From Agriterribacter humi (GTDB taxonomy: Bacteria > Bacteroidota > Bacteroidia > Chitinophagales > Chitinophagaceae): DNA of 64,000 nucleotides. Below are positions 35,107-43,985 of the stretch, piece after piece. The stretch's first letter is position 1; each line of letters begins with the position of its first letter. Location: contig NZ_VOHQ01000005.1 in assembly GCF_009192765.1 (NCBI RefSeq), positions 124,001-188,000 of the forward strand. Direction: 5' to 3'. Under the pieces are notes generated by a model. The model was not told the origin of the DNA. It did no database searches and saw only the letters and a program-made list of their open reading frames with translations. Both the position numbers and the translations under genes were made by a program.

Positions 35107-36156
35107 TTAAATGATCAGCATGGCATCTCCATAGCTGAAAAAACGATATTTATCTTTTATAGCCTTTTTATATGCTTCCATAGCAAGATCATATCCGGCA
35201 AAAGCACAAGCCATAATTAAAAGACTTGTTTTAGGAAGATGAAAATTAGTAATGAGTGAATCAGCTATAGAAAAATTATATGGCGGATGAATGAAAGTAT
35301 TCGTCCATCCTTCAGAAGGTTTTAGTAATTTTTCAGCAGTAAATGACGATTCCAGCGCTCTCATGGTAGTAGTTCCAACTGAGCAAATTCTTTTCCCTTC
35401 CAGCCTGGCCTTATTTACAATACCGCAGGCTTTTTCTTCAATTCTGTAATATTCCGCATCCATTTTATGTTTGCTGAGGTCTTCAACTTCAATAGGCCGA
35501 AAAGTTCCCAGCCCCGTATGCAGTGTTATTTCGGCAAAACGGATGCCTTGTATTTCCAGGCGCTTAATAAGCTCAATGCTAAAGTGCAAGCCGGCGGTTG
35601 GCGCGGCAACTGCTCCTTCATGTTTGGCATACACAGTTTGGTAGCGTTCCCGGTCTTCCTCATCAGGCTTGCGTTTAATATATTTCGGTAAAGGCGTTTC
35701 ACCTAAAGTATTTAAAACCTGTTTGAACTCTTCATTACTCCCGTCAAAAAGAAACCGGATCGTACGTCCACGGGAGGTAGTATTATCAATTACTTCGGCA
35801 ACAAGGTCTTCTGCTTCCCCAAAATACAGCTTATTTCCAACTCTTATTTTACGTGCAGGATCAACAATAACATCCCACAATTTATTCTGGTGATTCAGTT
35901 CCCGAAGCAAAAACACTTCAATTTTAGCACCTGTTTTTTCTTTACGTCCATACATACGGGCGGGAAACACCTTGGTATTGTTTACAACAAATACATCCTT
36001 ATCGTCAAAATAATCAAGTACATCGCGAAAATGTTTGTTTTCAATTTGGCCTGTAGCGCGATGAACTACCATCATACGGGCGTCTTCTCTTTTTTTGGCA
36101 GGGTGTTGTGCGATAAGATTAAGTGGGAGGTCAAAACGGAATTGTGATAATTTCAT
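35107..36156 (-). CDS. queA: S-adenosylmethionine:tRNA ribosyltransferase-isomerase
   Basis: A 349-residue QueA that moves the ribosyl part of AdoMet to preQ1 in tRNA, the penultimate queuosine step. Typical segments are [74 protein letters not shown] and [19 protein letters not shown]. The gene stands alone on the minus strand with its own promoter, a structured leader (36183-36261) and a strong terminator, so it is regulated independently of its neighbours. Confidence 0.96.
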   Translation of the reverse strand: MKLSQFRFDLPLNLIAQHPAKKREDARMMVVHRATGQIENKHFRDVLDYFDDKDVFVVNNTKVFPARMYGRKEKTGAKIEVFLLRELNHQNKLWDVIVDPARKIRVGNKLYFGEAEDLVAEVIDNTTSRGRTIRFLFDGSNEEFKQVLNTLGETPLPKYIKRKPDEEDRERYQTVYAKHEGAVAAPTAGLHFSIELIKRLEIQGIRFAEITLHTGLGTFRPIEVEDLSKHKMDAEYYRIEEKACGIVNKARLEGKRICSVGTTTMRALESSFTAEKLLKPSEGWTNTFIHPPYNFSIADSLITNFHLPKTSLLIMACAFAGYDLAMEAYKKAIKDKYRFFSYGDAMLII

Positions 36157-36182
36157 CTGAATGTTTATTATTTTTTGCAGTC

Positions 36183-36261
36183 ACATGAAACTTACCCTTA
36201 TCAATGCGGCGAGGTATCTTTGTTTGCCCTGAACCTGATCTTACGGTACCAGGTTTCATGT
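36183..36261 (-). ncRNA. Structured 5' leader of queA (candidate riboswitch-like element)
   Basis: On the minus strand ACATGAAAC (36261-36253) and GTTTCATGT (36191-36183) form a perfect 9-bp closing stem around 61 bases. Inside, AACCTG (36255-36250) can pair with CAGGTT (36237-36232), using three bases of the closing stem, so two folds compete. The element lies between the promoter (36285-36292) and the queA start. It does not match the preQ1-I, -II or -III patterns I know. Whether it binds a ligand is unknown. Confidence 0.5.
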
Positions 36262-36284
36262 AAATAGCTGTATTTAACAGCGTG

Positions 36285-36292
36285 CAAAGGTA
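36285..36292 (-). promoter_or_regulatory. Bacteroidota-type -7 element for queA
   Basis: The minus strand reads TACCTTTG (consensus TAnnTTTG). The start site would be near 36278, giving a leader of about 120 bases that contains the whole stem-closed element. No convincing -33 TTTG is seen. Confidence 0.55.
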
Positions 36293-36392
36293 AGGAAATA
36301 ATTATTTCAATAATGAAATCTTCAAAAAACAGATAAAAATGCAATACATTGCCGGAGAGTCCCTAAAATTCGGTGAAATATAAAATACCAGT

Positions 36393-38135
36393 TTAGCCGG
36401 GTAATATTCCCTTTGGTATAGCTGCAATCAATTGCTTTGTATATGCACTTTGGGGTGCATTGTATACATCCTCAGCAGCACCCGCTTCTTCTATTTTTCC
36501 TTTATACATCACCAGGATACGGTCGCTGATGTAACGGACCACGGAAAGATCATGGGAGATAAAAAGTGCCGCGAAACGAAATTCCTTTTTCAGATCATTA
36601 AGCAAATTAAGCACCTGTGCCTGCACGCTTACATCAAGAGCAGAAACAGATTCATCGCAAACAATAAACGATGGATTTAACGCTAAAGCCCGCGCAATAC
36701 CTATACGTTGACGTTGTCCGCCGCTAAATTCGTGCGGGTAGCGGTTGTAATGATCAGCGCTTAAGTTTACTTTTTCTAAAATGTTAATTATCAAATCCTT
36801 TCTGTTTTTGATGCTGCTTCCTACGCCATGTATACTCATGCCTTCGTGTATAGCGTTGCCTACAGAAAGACGGGGATTCAGGGAGGAATACGGGTCCTGG
36901 AAAATGATCTGGAAATCTTTTCGAACATGCCGCAATTGCGTAGGAGACAGATCCGGTAAATTTTGTCCATGAAAATGAACTGTTCCGGAAGTAGGATCAA
37001 TCAAACGGAGCAAACTTCTTCCTAATGTTGTTTTACCGCAACCCGATTCTCCCACCAGCCCTACCGTTTCCCCTTCGTATATATCAAAACTCACATCATC
37101 CACAGCCTTTATATAACGCTTATGTGTACCCCTCATTCTTCTTTCCGCCGGAAACCATACTTTCAGGTTTTCCACTTTTACCAGTGGGGATGCAATGTCC
37201 GGGGTATCCTGTTTTGCCTCAATGGTTATGTGTTCTGTTTTTTCATGATTGCTACTCAGTCTTTCCTTCCTTACTATACTCCCATCTTCATTCATTTCCA
37301 TAAAATCGCTTACTACAGGCAACCGTTCTCCTTTTGCATGAAGTACGGGACGGCACTCCAACAAAGCTTTGGTGTAAGGATGGCGGGGATCAGTAAACAA
37401 CTCATGTATTGTATTTTGTTCAACGATCTTTCCGTTAAACATTACTATGGCCCGGTCTGCTATTTCGGCTACCAAACCGAGGTCGTGACTGATAAAAATT
37501 ACACCGATATCTTTTTCAACCTGCAACTCTTTTATTAAGCGAAGAATGCTTTGCTGCACGGTTACGTCTAATGCGGTGGTAGGTTCATCGGCAATCAGCA
37601 ATGAAGGTTCACAACTCATAGCCATAGCAATCATAACCCTCTGCTTTTGACCGCCGCTTATTTCATGCGGGAAACGATTGAATACAGCAACAGGGTCGGG
37701 CAGTTGAACTTTTTCAAATAATTCAATTGTTTTTTGCTTCGCGCTTTTATAATTGATATGCTGATGTAATAATATGGCTTCTGTAACCTGGTTTCCGCAG
37801 GTATATAAAGGATTAAGCGACGTCATGGGTTCCTGGAAGATCATGGCAATTTTATTACCCCGCACATATTGCATTTCCTTTTCAGAAATCCTTAAAAGGT
37901 CAACACCTGTTTCGCCTTGTGCAGAAAATATAATTTTGCCGCTTGTATATGCTGCAGGAGGTAATAATTGAAGTACAGCAAGCGAAGTAATTGATTTTCC
38001 GGAACCGGATTCTCCCACTATTGCTACGGTTTCGCCACGATTTACAGAGAAAGATATATTGTGGAGGGCGGGTGCAGCCTTTCCTTCCTGGCTGAAGCTG
38101 ATACTGAGATTTTGTATGGATAAAAGAGGAAACAT
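36393..38135 (-). CDS. Fused oligopeptide/dipeptide ABC transporter ATP-binding protein (DppD-DppF type)
   Basis: A 580-residue protein with two ATPase domains in one chain. The first has [20 protein letters not shown] and the [13 protein letters not shown] Walker B; the second (from about 325) has [20 protein letters not shown] and [13 protein letters not shown]. Each is followed by the oligopeptide-type C-terminal segment ([24 protein letters not shown]). It is equivalent to separate DppD and DppF, or YejF. No permease or binding-protein gene is adjacent, so partners must be elsewhere. The AMP nucleosidase gene lies 7 bases upstream on the same strand. Confidence 0.94.
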   Translation of the reverse strand: MFPLLSIQNLSISFSQEGKAAPALHNISFSVNRGETVAIVGESGSGKSITSLAVLQLLPPAAYTSGKIIFSAQGETGVDLLRISEKEMQYVRGNKIAMIFQEPMTSLNPLYTCGNQVTEAILLHQHINYKSAKQKTIELFEKVQLPDPVAVFNRFPHEISGGQKQRVMIAMAMSCEPSLLIADEPTTALDVTVQQSILRLIKELQVEKDIGVIFISHDLGLVAEIADRAIVMFNGKIVEQNTIHELFTDPRHPYTKALLECRPVLHAKGERLPVVSDFMEMNEDGSIVRKERLSSNHEKTEHITIEAKQDTPDIASPLVKVENLKVWFPAERRMRGTHKRYIKAVDDVSFDIYEGETVGLVGESGCGKTTLGRSLLRLIDPTSGTVHFHGQNLPDLSPTQLRHVRKDFQIIFQDPYSSLNPRLSVGNAIHEGMSIHGVGSSIKNRKDLIINILEKVNLSADHYNRYPHEFSGGQRQRIGIARALALNPSFIVCDESVSALDVSVQAQVLNLLNDLKKEFRFAALFISHDLSVVRYISDRILVMYKGKIEEAGAAEDVYNAPQSAYTKQLIAAIPKGILPG

Positions 38136-38142
38136 GCAAAAA

Positions 38143-38913
38143 TTAGAATCTCAAATGCCTTACCGTTAGCCCATCATTAATCAGTTGTTTTAAGGAATCA
38201 ATGCCGATCTTTATATGTGTTGCAACAAATTCTTCCGTCACTTTTTTATCACTCTCTTCCGTTTTAACGCCTTCGGGTATCATAGGCTGATCGCTTACCA
38301 GTAAAAGCGCCCCCGTAGGAATTTTATTATAAAATCCCACCGAGAAAATGGTGGCGGTTTCCATATCAATAGCGTATGCCCGTACTTTTTGCAGATAGTT
38401 TTTAAACTCTTCGTCATGTTCCCAAACGCGCCGGTTAGTAGTGTACACGGTGCCGGTCCAGTAATCCACACCGTAATCTCTTATAGTGGTAGAGATGGCT
38501 TTTTGAAGGGCAAATGCAGGTAATGCAGGAACCTCGGCAGGAAAATAATCATTCGATGTACCTTCTCCGCGTATAGCAGCTATGGGCAGTATCAGATCGC
38601 CCAGTTTGTTTCTTTTTTTTAATCCTCCGCATTTGCCTAAAAATAATACCGCTTTGGGCTCAATAGCTGTGAGTAAATCCATAATGGTTGCAGCACCCGG
38701 GCTGCCCATTCCAAAATTTATAATCGTAATGCCTTCAGCCGTAGCACATTCCATTGATCTGTCTTTCCCAATTACCTCAACCTTGTTCCACCGGGCAAAA
38801 GTGTTAACATAACTGCTGAAATTCGTTAATAATATGTATTTACCGAAATTTTCAAGCTTTTCGCCAGTATAACGGGGCAGCCAGTTTTTAACAATATTCT
38901 CTTTTGTGTGCAT
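38143..38913 (-). CDS. amn: AMP nucleosidase
   Basis: A 256-residue nucleoside-phosphorylase-fold enzyme that splits AMP to adenine and ribose 5-phosphate. ITIINFGMGSPGAATIMDLL, VLFLGKCGGLKKR and AYAIDMETATIFSVGF are the phosphate, base and ribose segments. It lacks the extra N-terminal domain of E. coli Amn and matches the short form found in Bacteroidota. It is translated just ahead of the ABC ATPase gene (7-base gap), so the two are likely co-transcribed, though no functional tie is evident. It diverges from the HSDR_N-type gene with 40 bases between. Confidence 0.9.
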   Translation of the reverse strand: MHTKENIVKNWLPRYTGEKLENFGKYILLTNFSSYVNTFARWNKVEVIGKDRSMECATAEGITIINFGMGSPGAATIMDLLTAIEPKAVLFLGKCGGLKKRNKLGDLILPIAAIRGEGTSNDYFPAEVPALPAFALQKAISTTIRDYGVDYWTGTVYTTNRRVWEHDEEFKNYLQKVRAYAIDMETATIFSVGFYNKIPTGALLLVSDQPMIPEGVKTEESDKKVTEEFVATHIKIGIDSLKQLINDGLTVRHLRF

Positions 38914-38953
38914 ACTTCTTTAATTGGCTAAATTAGCAAATTCATTATTAAGT

Positions 38954-39397
38954 ATGATTAAAATAGAATACCCTGCATACCAGTATAAGATCAAAACAGA
39001 AAACAACAGGGAATTTATTTTTGACGCTATACGCAAACAATGGGTAATGCTTACTCCTGAAGAATGGGTGAGGCAAAATTTCCTGCAATATTTATTACAG
39101 GTAAAAAAATTCCCGGGTTCATTAATTGCCGTGGAAAAAGAAATTCGTTTGGGTGAGCTCATCAAGCGTTGTGACATTGTTATTTATGACAGGAATGCAA
39201 CGCCACTGCTAATGACTGAATGTAAGGCAATGGAAATAGAAATTAACGCCAGTGCAGCAGAACAGATTTTACGATATAATATTTCATTGCCTGTACAATA
39301 CCTGGTTATTACCAACGGATCTTATTGCTTTGCATTTGAGAGAACAGGAAAGGATTTTCAACCTTTGATGGAAATACCGGAATGGAAGGATGGCTGA
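38954..39397 (+). CDS. Stand-alone type I restriction HsdR N-terminal-like nuclease domain protein
   Basis: A 147-residue protein that is almost only the HSDR_N_2 domain. A PD-(D/E)xK-type site is visible: a conserved Glu in AVEKEIRLG, Asp in KRCDIVIYD, then E-C-K in LMTECKAMEIEI and Gln in AAEQILRYN. The open frame begins at a TTG ten codons earlier; ATG 38954 (MIKIEYP) fits best. There are no HsdM/HsdS or motor genes nearby, so this is not a restriction system. Such single-domain proteins are common in Bacteroidota; a DNA repair or processing role is possible but unproven. Confidence 0.85.
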   Translation: MIKIEYPAYQYKIKTENNREFIFDAIRKQWVMLTPEEWVRQNFLQYLLQVKKFPGSLIAVEKEIRLGELIKRCDIVIYDRNATPLLMTECKAMEIEINASAAEQILRYNISLPVQYLVITNGSYCFAFERTGKDFQPLMEIPEWKDG

Positions 39398-39404
39398 TGA
39401 AAAG

Positions 39405-40823
39405 CTACTCTTCCACGGTTTTTGGACTTTCATAATCCTTTATCTTATTGTACAGGGTTTTGCGGTCAATTTTAAGAATTTCGGCAGCTTTTGTTTTATT
39501 GTAATTCACCTGTTTCAATACTTTTAAAATCGTGTCATACTCAGCCTGCGATGCAGCACCTTTCAGATCAGGGTTTTTAGCAGGAGTAATGCTATGAAAA
39601 ACAGGTTCTTTTCCCGTTTCAATAAGTGATGCCGGTTGTATAATTTCATTGGGTAATACAGATGCACTGATCCGCGGTGCATTGGTTAATAAGGCAGCAC
39701 GACGAATTACATTTCTAAATTCACGCAGGTTACCCGGCCACGAATAATGTATAAATAACTGTAAAACTTCATCGTCAAATCCTTCAATGTCCTTATCCAG
39801 TTCATTGCAGGCTTTTTGTAAAAAGAAGTCTGCAAACAACAGGATATCTTCTTTACGATCCCGGAGTGCAGGTATGTGAATAGAAAACTCATTAAACCGA
39901 TGAAAAAGGTCTTCCCTGAATTTCCCTTTGCGGTAGCCTTCCTGCAGATTTTCATTAGACGCTACAATTATCCGGATATCCAGGTTCATTTCTTTTGTGC
40001 CCCCTACCCTCTTAAACTTACGCTCTTGTATTACCCGCAATAAACCAGCTTGCACGTCTATCGGAAGATTACCAACTTCGTCTAAGAAAATAGTACCTCC
40101 GTTAGCCATTTCAAAATGTCCTTCTTTATCATTTATAGCTCCGGTAAAGGAGCCTTTCATGTGTCCGAACAATTCGCTGCCCGCCAGTTCTTTTGATAAA
40201 GTACCGCAGTCTAATGCTATAAAAGGTTTATTGGCCCTGTCGCTGTATTGGTGGATTGTTTTTCCTATTACCTCCTTGCCCGTTCCGCTTTCGCCATATA
40301 ATATAACACTATAAGGTGTAGGCGCTACCAGTTTAATCTGCTTATACAATTCTTTCGTGGCAGGATCCTTACCTACCAGGTATTCGTCATCCTGCAGTAC
40401 TGGCTTTCCTTTCTGTTTACTTGTACTGATATTTGAAGAAGAAACAGACGCGCCGGCATTGGAAATATGTGCCTGCGATTTTTTTATAACACTTAATACT
40501 TCATCAGGAATAAGCGGTTTGGCAATATAATCGAATGCCCCCTGTTTAATTATATCAACTGCCGTTTTAATATCAGAATAACCCGTAATAATAATAACAG
40601 TTGTAGAAGGCTTAAGAGATTTAACTTCTCTTAATACATCATTGCCTTCTTTATCACCCAATCTAAAATCACACAGTACTATATCAAAATGCTGCTCCTT
40701 AAACTTAGATATTCCTGAATTTCCTGTAAACGCTGTTTCCGTCTCAAAACCTTTACGCTGCAAAAATCTGCTAAGTAATGCACACATATCCATATCATCA
40801 TCCACTATCAATATTCTATTCAT
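39405..40823 (-). CDS. Sigma-54-dependent response regulator (NtrC family)
   Basis: 472 residues. Receiver domain 1-118 with phospho-acceptor Asp52 (LCDFRLGD) and switch residues Thr80 and Lys102; AAA+ domain with Walker A GESGTGKE (177-184), the sigma-54 contact loop GSFTGA (224-229, Ser in place of the usual Ala) and Walker B TIFLDEVGNL (244-253); Fis-type helix-turn-helix at the end (AAEILKIDRKTLYNKI). It diverges from a receiver-only gene that has a sigma-54 promoter, so that gene is a likely target. The CHASE3 kinase at 42371 is the nearest candidate partner. Confidence 0.95.
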   Translation of the reverse strand: MNRILIVDDDMDMCALLSRFLQRKGFETETAFTGNSGISKFKEQHFDIVLCDFRLGDKEGNDVLREVKSLKPSTTVIIITGYSDIKTAVDIIKQGAFDYIAKPLIPDEVLSVIKKSQAHISNAGASVSSSNISTSKQKGKPVLQDDEYLVGKDPATKELYKQIKLVAPTPYSVILYGESGTGKEVIGKTIHQYSDRANKPFIALDCGTLSKELAGSELFGHMKGSFTGAINDKEGHFEMANGGTIFLDEVGNLPIDVQAGLLRVIQERKFKRVGGTKEMNLDIRIIVASNENLQEGYRKGKFREDLFHRFNEFSIHIPALRDRKEDILLFADFFLQKACNELDKDIEGFDDEVLQLFIHYSWPGNLREFRNVIRRAALLTNAPRISASVLPNEIIQPASLIETGKEPVFHSITPAKNPDLKGAASQAEYDTILKVLKQVNYNKTKAAEILKIDRKTLYNKIKDYESPKTVEE

Positions 40824-40934
40824 ATCAGAATCAATTTAAACAATGTCTAAGTTAGTTGAAAACATTTAAAAATCCCGTTTCTATAATAGCTTATATAATT
40901 TTAGTATCCTGAAATACATCTTAAGGAGCTTAAT

Positions 40935-40967
40935 TTATAAGCCACTGCAAAATGCAGTGGCTTATAA
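40935..40967. promoter_or_regulatory. 15-bp perfect inverted repeat, candidate enhancer site
   Basis: TTATAAGCCACTGCA (40935-40949), aaa, TGCAGTGGCTTATAA (40953-40967). It lies in the 539-base gap between divergent regulators, where no gene ends, and has no T run in either direction, so a terminator role is unlikely. It is 309 bases upstream of the sigma-54 promoter and 112 bases before the NtrC-type gene. The gap otherwise holds AT-rich sequence without recognised features. Confidence 0.55.
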
Positions 40968-41275
40968 TTATCCCTTTTCATAAATCTACCTAAAAAATAT
41001 TATAGTTTTAATTTTAAGTATTCCGATGAGGACATTTTCCAGCCAGCTTACAAAATTAAAAAATCCTGCCAATAGCCAAAAACCTATCTAGCCCCATGTG
41101 ATGGTACTATGGCTTTTATTTAATCATAATTCGTTGGTGAGTAAAATCGCCATATTGGGGAAATTTATGCCCAGTAGGCAATAGATTATAATTTCTTTTT
41201 TTATATATAATATTTAAATTATGCGTAAATTGGGTAATATAGTTTTACGGTGAATAAAAACGCTGCAACACAATA

Positions 41276-41291
41276 TGGCAGGCAAGTTGCA
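41276..41291 (+). promoter_or_regulatory. Sigma-54 (-24/-12) promoter
   Basis: TGGCAGG, four bases, TTGCA. This matches TGGCACG-N4-TTGCW with one substitution; the invariant GG and GC are at the right distance. Transcription would start near 41303, 60 bases before the receiver-only response regulator. Confidence 0.8.
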
Positions 41292-41362
41292 ATGAAAAGA
41301 CGTGATTGTTTTAACCCAATGGCTTAAATTCACGTTGAAAATATGTTTAGCCCCCATTTTTT

Positions 41363-41716
41363 ATGAAAGTTTTGATTATTGATGACGAATTGGATATATG
41401 TTATTTGCTAAGCGGTATATTAAAACAGCAACATTACAGTACCCGTTATGTAACTTCATTATCTGATGCGGAAATTGCTTTAAAAAACGATCCCCCTTCA
41501 ATCATTTTCCTCGACAACCACTTGCCCGATGGATTGGGAATTGATTTTATCCAATTTATAAAATCCCGGTATCCTGTAAGTAAAATAATAATGATAACAG
41601 CCCATGATAGTCCTGCTGAGCATCGAAAAGCATATGCCGAAGGAGTAGATGTTTTTATTCCTAAACCTTTTACAAAAGAAAAGATCTATTCTGCAATTAA
41701 TGAGATTACAGCATAA
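41363..41716 (+). CDS. Single-domain response regulator
   Basis: A 117-residue receiver domain with no output domain: acidic pocket IIDDELD (5-11), phospho-acceptor Asp51 (IIFLDNHLPDG), Thr in MITAHDSP and Lys in FIPKPFTKE. It is driven by the sigma-54 promoter at 41276, so it is probably induced by the divergent NtrC-type regulator. It may pass phosphate on, or act as a phosphate sink for the nearby kinase. A 164-base gap with long A/T runs separates it from the small membrane protein gene. Confidence 0.93.
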   Translation: MKVLIIDDELDICYLLSGILKQQHYSTRYVTSLSDAEIALKNDPPSIIFLDNHLPDGLGIDFIQFIKSRYPVSKIIMITAHDSPAEHRKAYAEGVDVFIPKPFTKEKIYSAINEITA

Positions 41717-41880
41717 TTGGATTTATTTGCTCATTGTGTAGAAATTATTTCACGCTCATTTCTTAAAAATTTATCCCGGTCACGTTAAAACCCTTATCAG
41801 GTAAGATTTTTAAAGAATTATTTTTTTTGGCAATATTTTTTAATATGGTATAATCATTCATCATTTAAAATTTATTTAGT

Positions 41881-42033
41881 ATGGGAAATTTATTATACCT
41901 GATAGCGGTAATTTTAGTTATAGCATGGGCTATCGGCTTTTTAGGTTATCATGCCTCCGGATTAATACATATTTTACTGGTAATAGCCGTTGTTGTTGTT
42001 CTGTTAAGAATAATAAGAGGGGCAGCCAACTAA
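41881..42033 (+). CDS. lmo0937-family small membrane protein
   Basis: A 50-residue protein of two hydrophobic helices ([20 protein letters not shown] and, after [24 protein letters not shown]) ending in a short basic tail. The length and the G-x-x-H-x-L-L-V-I-A-V-V pattern match the lmo0937 family. Such proteins are often encoded beside CsbD in Bacteroidota and are linked to general stress. It starts at ATG 41881 and ends 56 bases before the CsbD gene. Confidence 0.8.
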   Translation: MGNLLYLIAVILVIAWAIGFLGYHASGLIHILLVIAVVVVLLRIIRGAAN

Positions 42034-42089
42034 TTTTCTTTGTTAAAGCACATGAAACAGGCGTTTATTTTTTATCAAAAATATTATTT

Positions 42090-42281
42090 ATGGAAAGCTG
42101 GAAATTAAAGCTAAAAGGCAGTTGGAATGAAGTTAAAGGCAAGATCAAACAAAAATATGGAGATCTAACCGAAGATGATCTTATATATGAAGAAGGTAAA
42201 GATGATGAATTACTGGGAAGGATTCAGCAAAAAATTGGAAAGTCCAAACAAGATGTAAAGAAGTGGATTGAAAGTTTATAA
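42090..42281 (+). CDS. CsbD family stress-response protein
   Basis: A 63-residue protein covering the CsbD domain: [45 protein letters not shown] and a Val-Lys-Lys-Trp-Ile end. It is hydrophilic, helical and soluble. The frame is open further upstream, but ATG 42090 is the CsbD start. The family is induced by general stress in many bacteria; the molecular role is not known. It lies in line with the lmo0937-type gene and may share the sigma-54-controlled transcript from 41276. A bidirectional hairpin follows. Confidence 0.9.
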   Translation: MESWKLKLKGSWNEVKGKIKQKYGDLTEDDLIYEEGKDDELLGRIQQKIGKSKQDVKKWIESL

Positions 42282-42302
42282 TAAACACAGCTCATACCGT
42301 AG

Positions 42303-42339
42303 TACGGCAAATCCCTATCTATAGGAGTTTGCCGTATTT
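42303..42339. terminator. Bidirectional terminator between CsbD and the kinase gene
   Basis: TACGGCAAATCCCTAT (42303-42318) pairs with ATAGGAGTTTGCCGTA (42321-42336) apart from two central mismatches; TTT follows on the plus strand. The genes on both sides converge here. Confidence 0.75.
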
Positions 42340-42370
42340 CATTAAAGAAGTAAATTTATACCAATTGGCG

Positions 42371-43786
42371 TTACACAAAATCAAACGTAATAATGAAACG
42401 TGTACCTTTCCCCGGTTCACTTTCAACATGGATAGTACCTTTATGACTTAGTATAATATTTTCGGTATTGGTCAATCCCAATCCTGTTCCCTTCGCTTTT
42501 TTACTGTAATAGGGCTCAAATAACTTATTAAGGGTTTCACTATCCATTCCGCATCCATTGTCATCAATTTCAACTATACATTTATTATCTTGGTCATAAG
42601 TTAAAATAGTCAAAATTCCCTTACCGGGTTCCATAGCTTCAATGGCATTTACAATAATGTTTAAAAAAGCTATTTTTATTTTTTCTTTATCTACCGATAT
42701 GCTACATATGTCCTTATTGTACTTTTTTACAATTTTAATATCATTTAGTTTTAACCTGTCTTCGGCCAGTTGCAAAGCATCTTCCAGTAAATGGTTAACA
42801 GAAACCGCTTCTGCTTTGGGCTCTATAAATTTCGTAGAGTTCAGCAGTTCAGTAATAAGCATATTAATGCGCTGGCTGTTTCTCGTAATCATGTCATAAA
42901 AAACATTTCTGTTTTCCTCGTCAGAATCTGTTTCAGATCTGAGCTGGTCTACAGACAGGTTAATATTGGTAAGGGGATTCCGGACTTCGTGTGCAATGGT
43001 TCTGGCTATACGGCCTGTAGAAGCAAATTTTTCCATCCTGCGCATTTCCAGTATTTCTTTATTTACTTTATCCAATTGCTTAATTCTTTCTTCCAGTTCG
43101 TAACGATACTCTTCAGCACGTCTGTCTGCAAGCCGCCTGCCCCGATTTTCTGTTACATAAGTAACGAATCCAAAAACAAATAACAATAAAGCAACAATAA
43201 GTGAAACAATTACAACAATGTTGAGCAAACTGGACCGGGATATCAGATCAATATTTCTCTGTTCCAGCAGATTGCGTTCAGATTTCTGCATCGTTTTAAT
43301 AATGGCATCCAGGCTTTCCATATTTGCTTTCCCTTCTCTTTCGAAGTGTAGCATACTATCGGTTAGCTGATAATTGTTTCCACTAAATGTATCAACAGCA
43401 CTCTGGATAAGATCATATTTCTTATCCATCAGCTTCTTTGCCTGTTGCATCAAATCGCGCTGCGTTTTGCTATTAATTATTTGGGTAAGCAGATCATAAA
43501 ACAAAGGGCCCGATTTCATTTTACTCTGGTAGTAGGGGCTCAAAAAACTTTTATCCTTATTGATAACAAAACCCCTGAAACCTAAATCAGCGTCTTTCAT
43601 GAGTGAAAGAAAATCTTCCAGTTTATGTATTACCTGGTTGGTATGCTCAATCAGCCTGGATTGCTTAAGCACCTGCTTATTAATATATAAAGTGATAAGA
43701 TAGGAAATAAGTAAAATAAAGAAAGCAGAGCCATACCCCACCCTGATCCTTTTATCAATTCTGAATTTTTTTATAATACGTTTCAT
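42371..43786 (-). CDS. CHASE3-type sensor histidine kinase
   Basis: 471 residues. Membrane segments at 19-36 and 187-210 enclose a helical CHASE3 sensor domain. After a coiled coil (215-250) come the dimerisation domain with His266 (ARTIAHEVRNPLTNI) and the ATPase domain with IVNAIEAM (N box), DDNGCGMD (G1) and GTGLGLTNT (G2). There is no receiver. It is the only kinase in the island containing the NtrC-type regulator and the receiver-only protein, so it is their likely phosphate donor; CHASE3 ligands are unknown. Confidence 0.93.
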   Translation of the reverse strand: MKRIIKKFRIDKRIRVGYGSAFFILLISYLITLYINKQVLKQSRLIEHTNQVIHKLEDFLSLMKDADLGFRGFVINKDKSFLSPYYQSKMKSGPLFYDLLTQIINSKTQRDLMQQAKKLMDKKYDLIQSAVDTFSGNNYQLTDSMLHFEREGKANMESLDAIIKTMQKSERNLLEQRNIDLISRSSLLNIVVIVSLIVALLLFVFGFVTYVTENRGRRLADRRAEEYRYELEERIKQLDKVNKEILEMRRMEKFASTGRIARTIAHEVRNPLTNINLSVDQLRSETDSDEENRNVFYDMITRNSQRINMLITELLNSTKFIEPKAEAVSVNHLLEDALQLAEDRLKLNDIKIVKKYNKDICSISVDKEKIKIAFLNIIVNAIEAMEPGKGILTILTYDQDNKCIVEIDDNGCGMDSETLNKLFEPYYSKKAKGTGLGLTNTENIILSHKGTIHVESEPGKGTRFIITFDFV

Positions 43787-43985
43787 GTATAATTAAAATA
43801 ATAGCCGAAGATTCTGGTAAGGCAATATGATAAGGATTTTGTTTTTAGTATGTACAGTTGGTATTAAAAACGTACCAAAACAAGGGTAAAGCTAAATGAA
43901 AAAATGGTACAACAATTGTTTTATAAACAGACTGGCCTCCGACCTTGTTATTTCTTTTCAATTTGCCTGTACTTTAACCGAGCAT

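Noticed and set aside
36181-36261. Plus strand of the queA leader resembles the 3' half of a TPP riboswitch (GAACCTGATCT, then GGTACCAGG).
   Set aside because: The 5' GGGG and CTGAGA parts are missing, and no plus-strand gene lies downstream; the structure makes sense only as the queA leader on the other strand.
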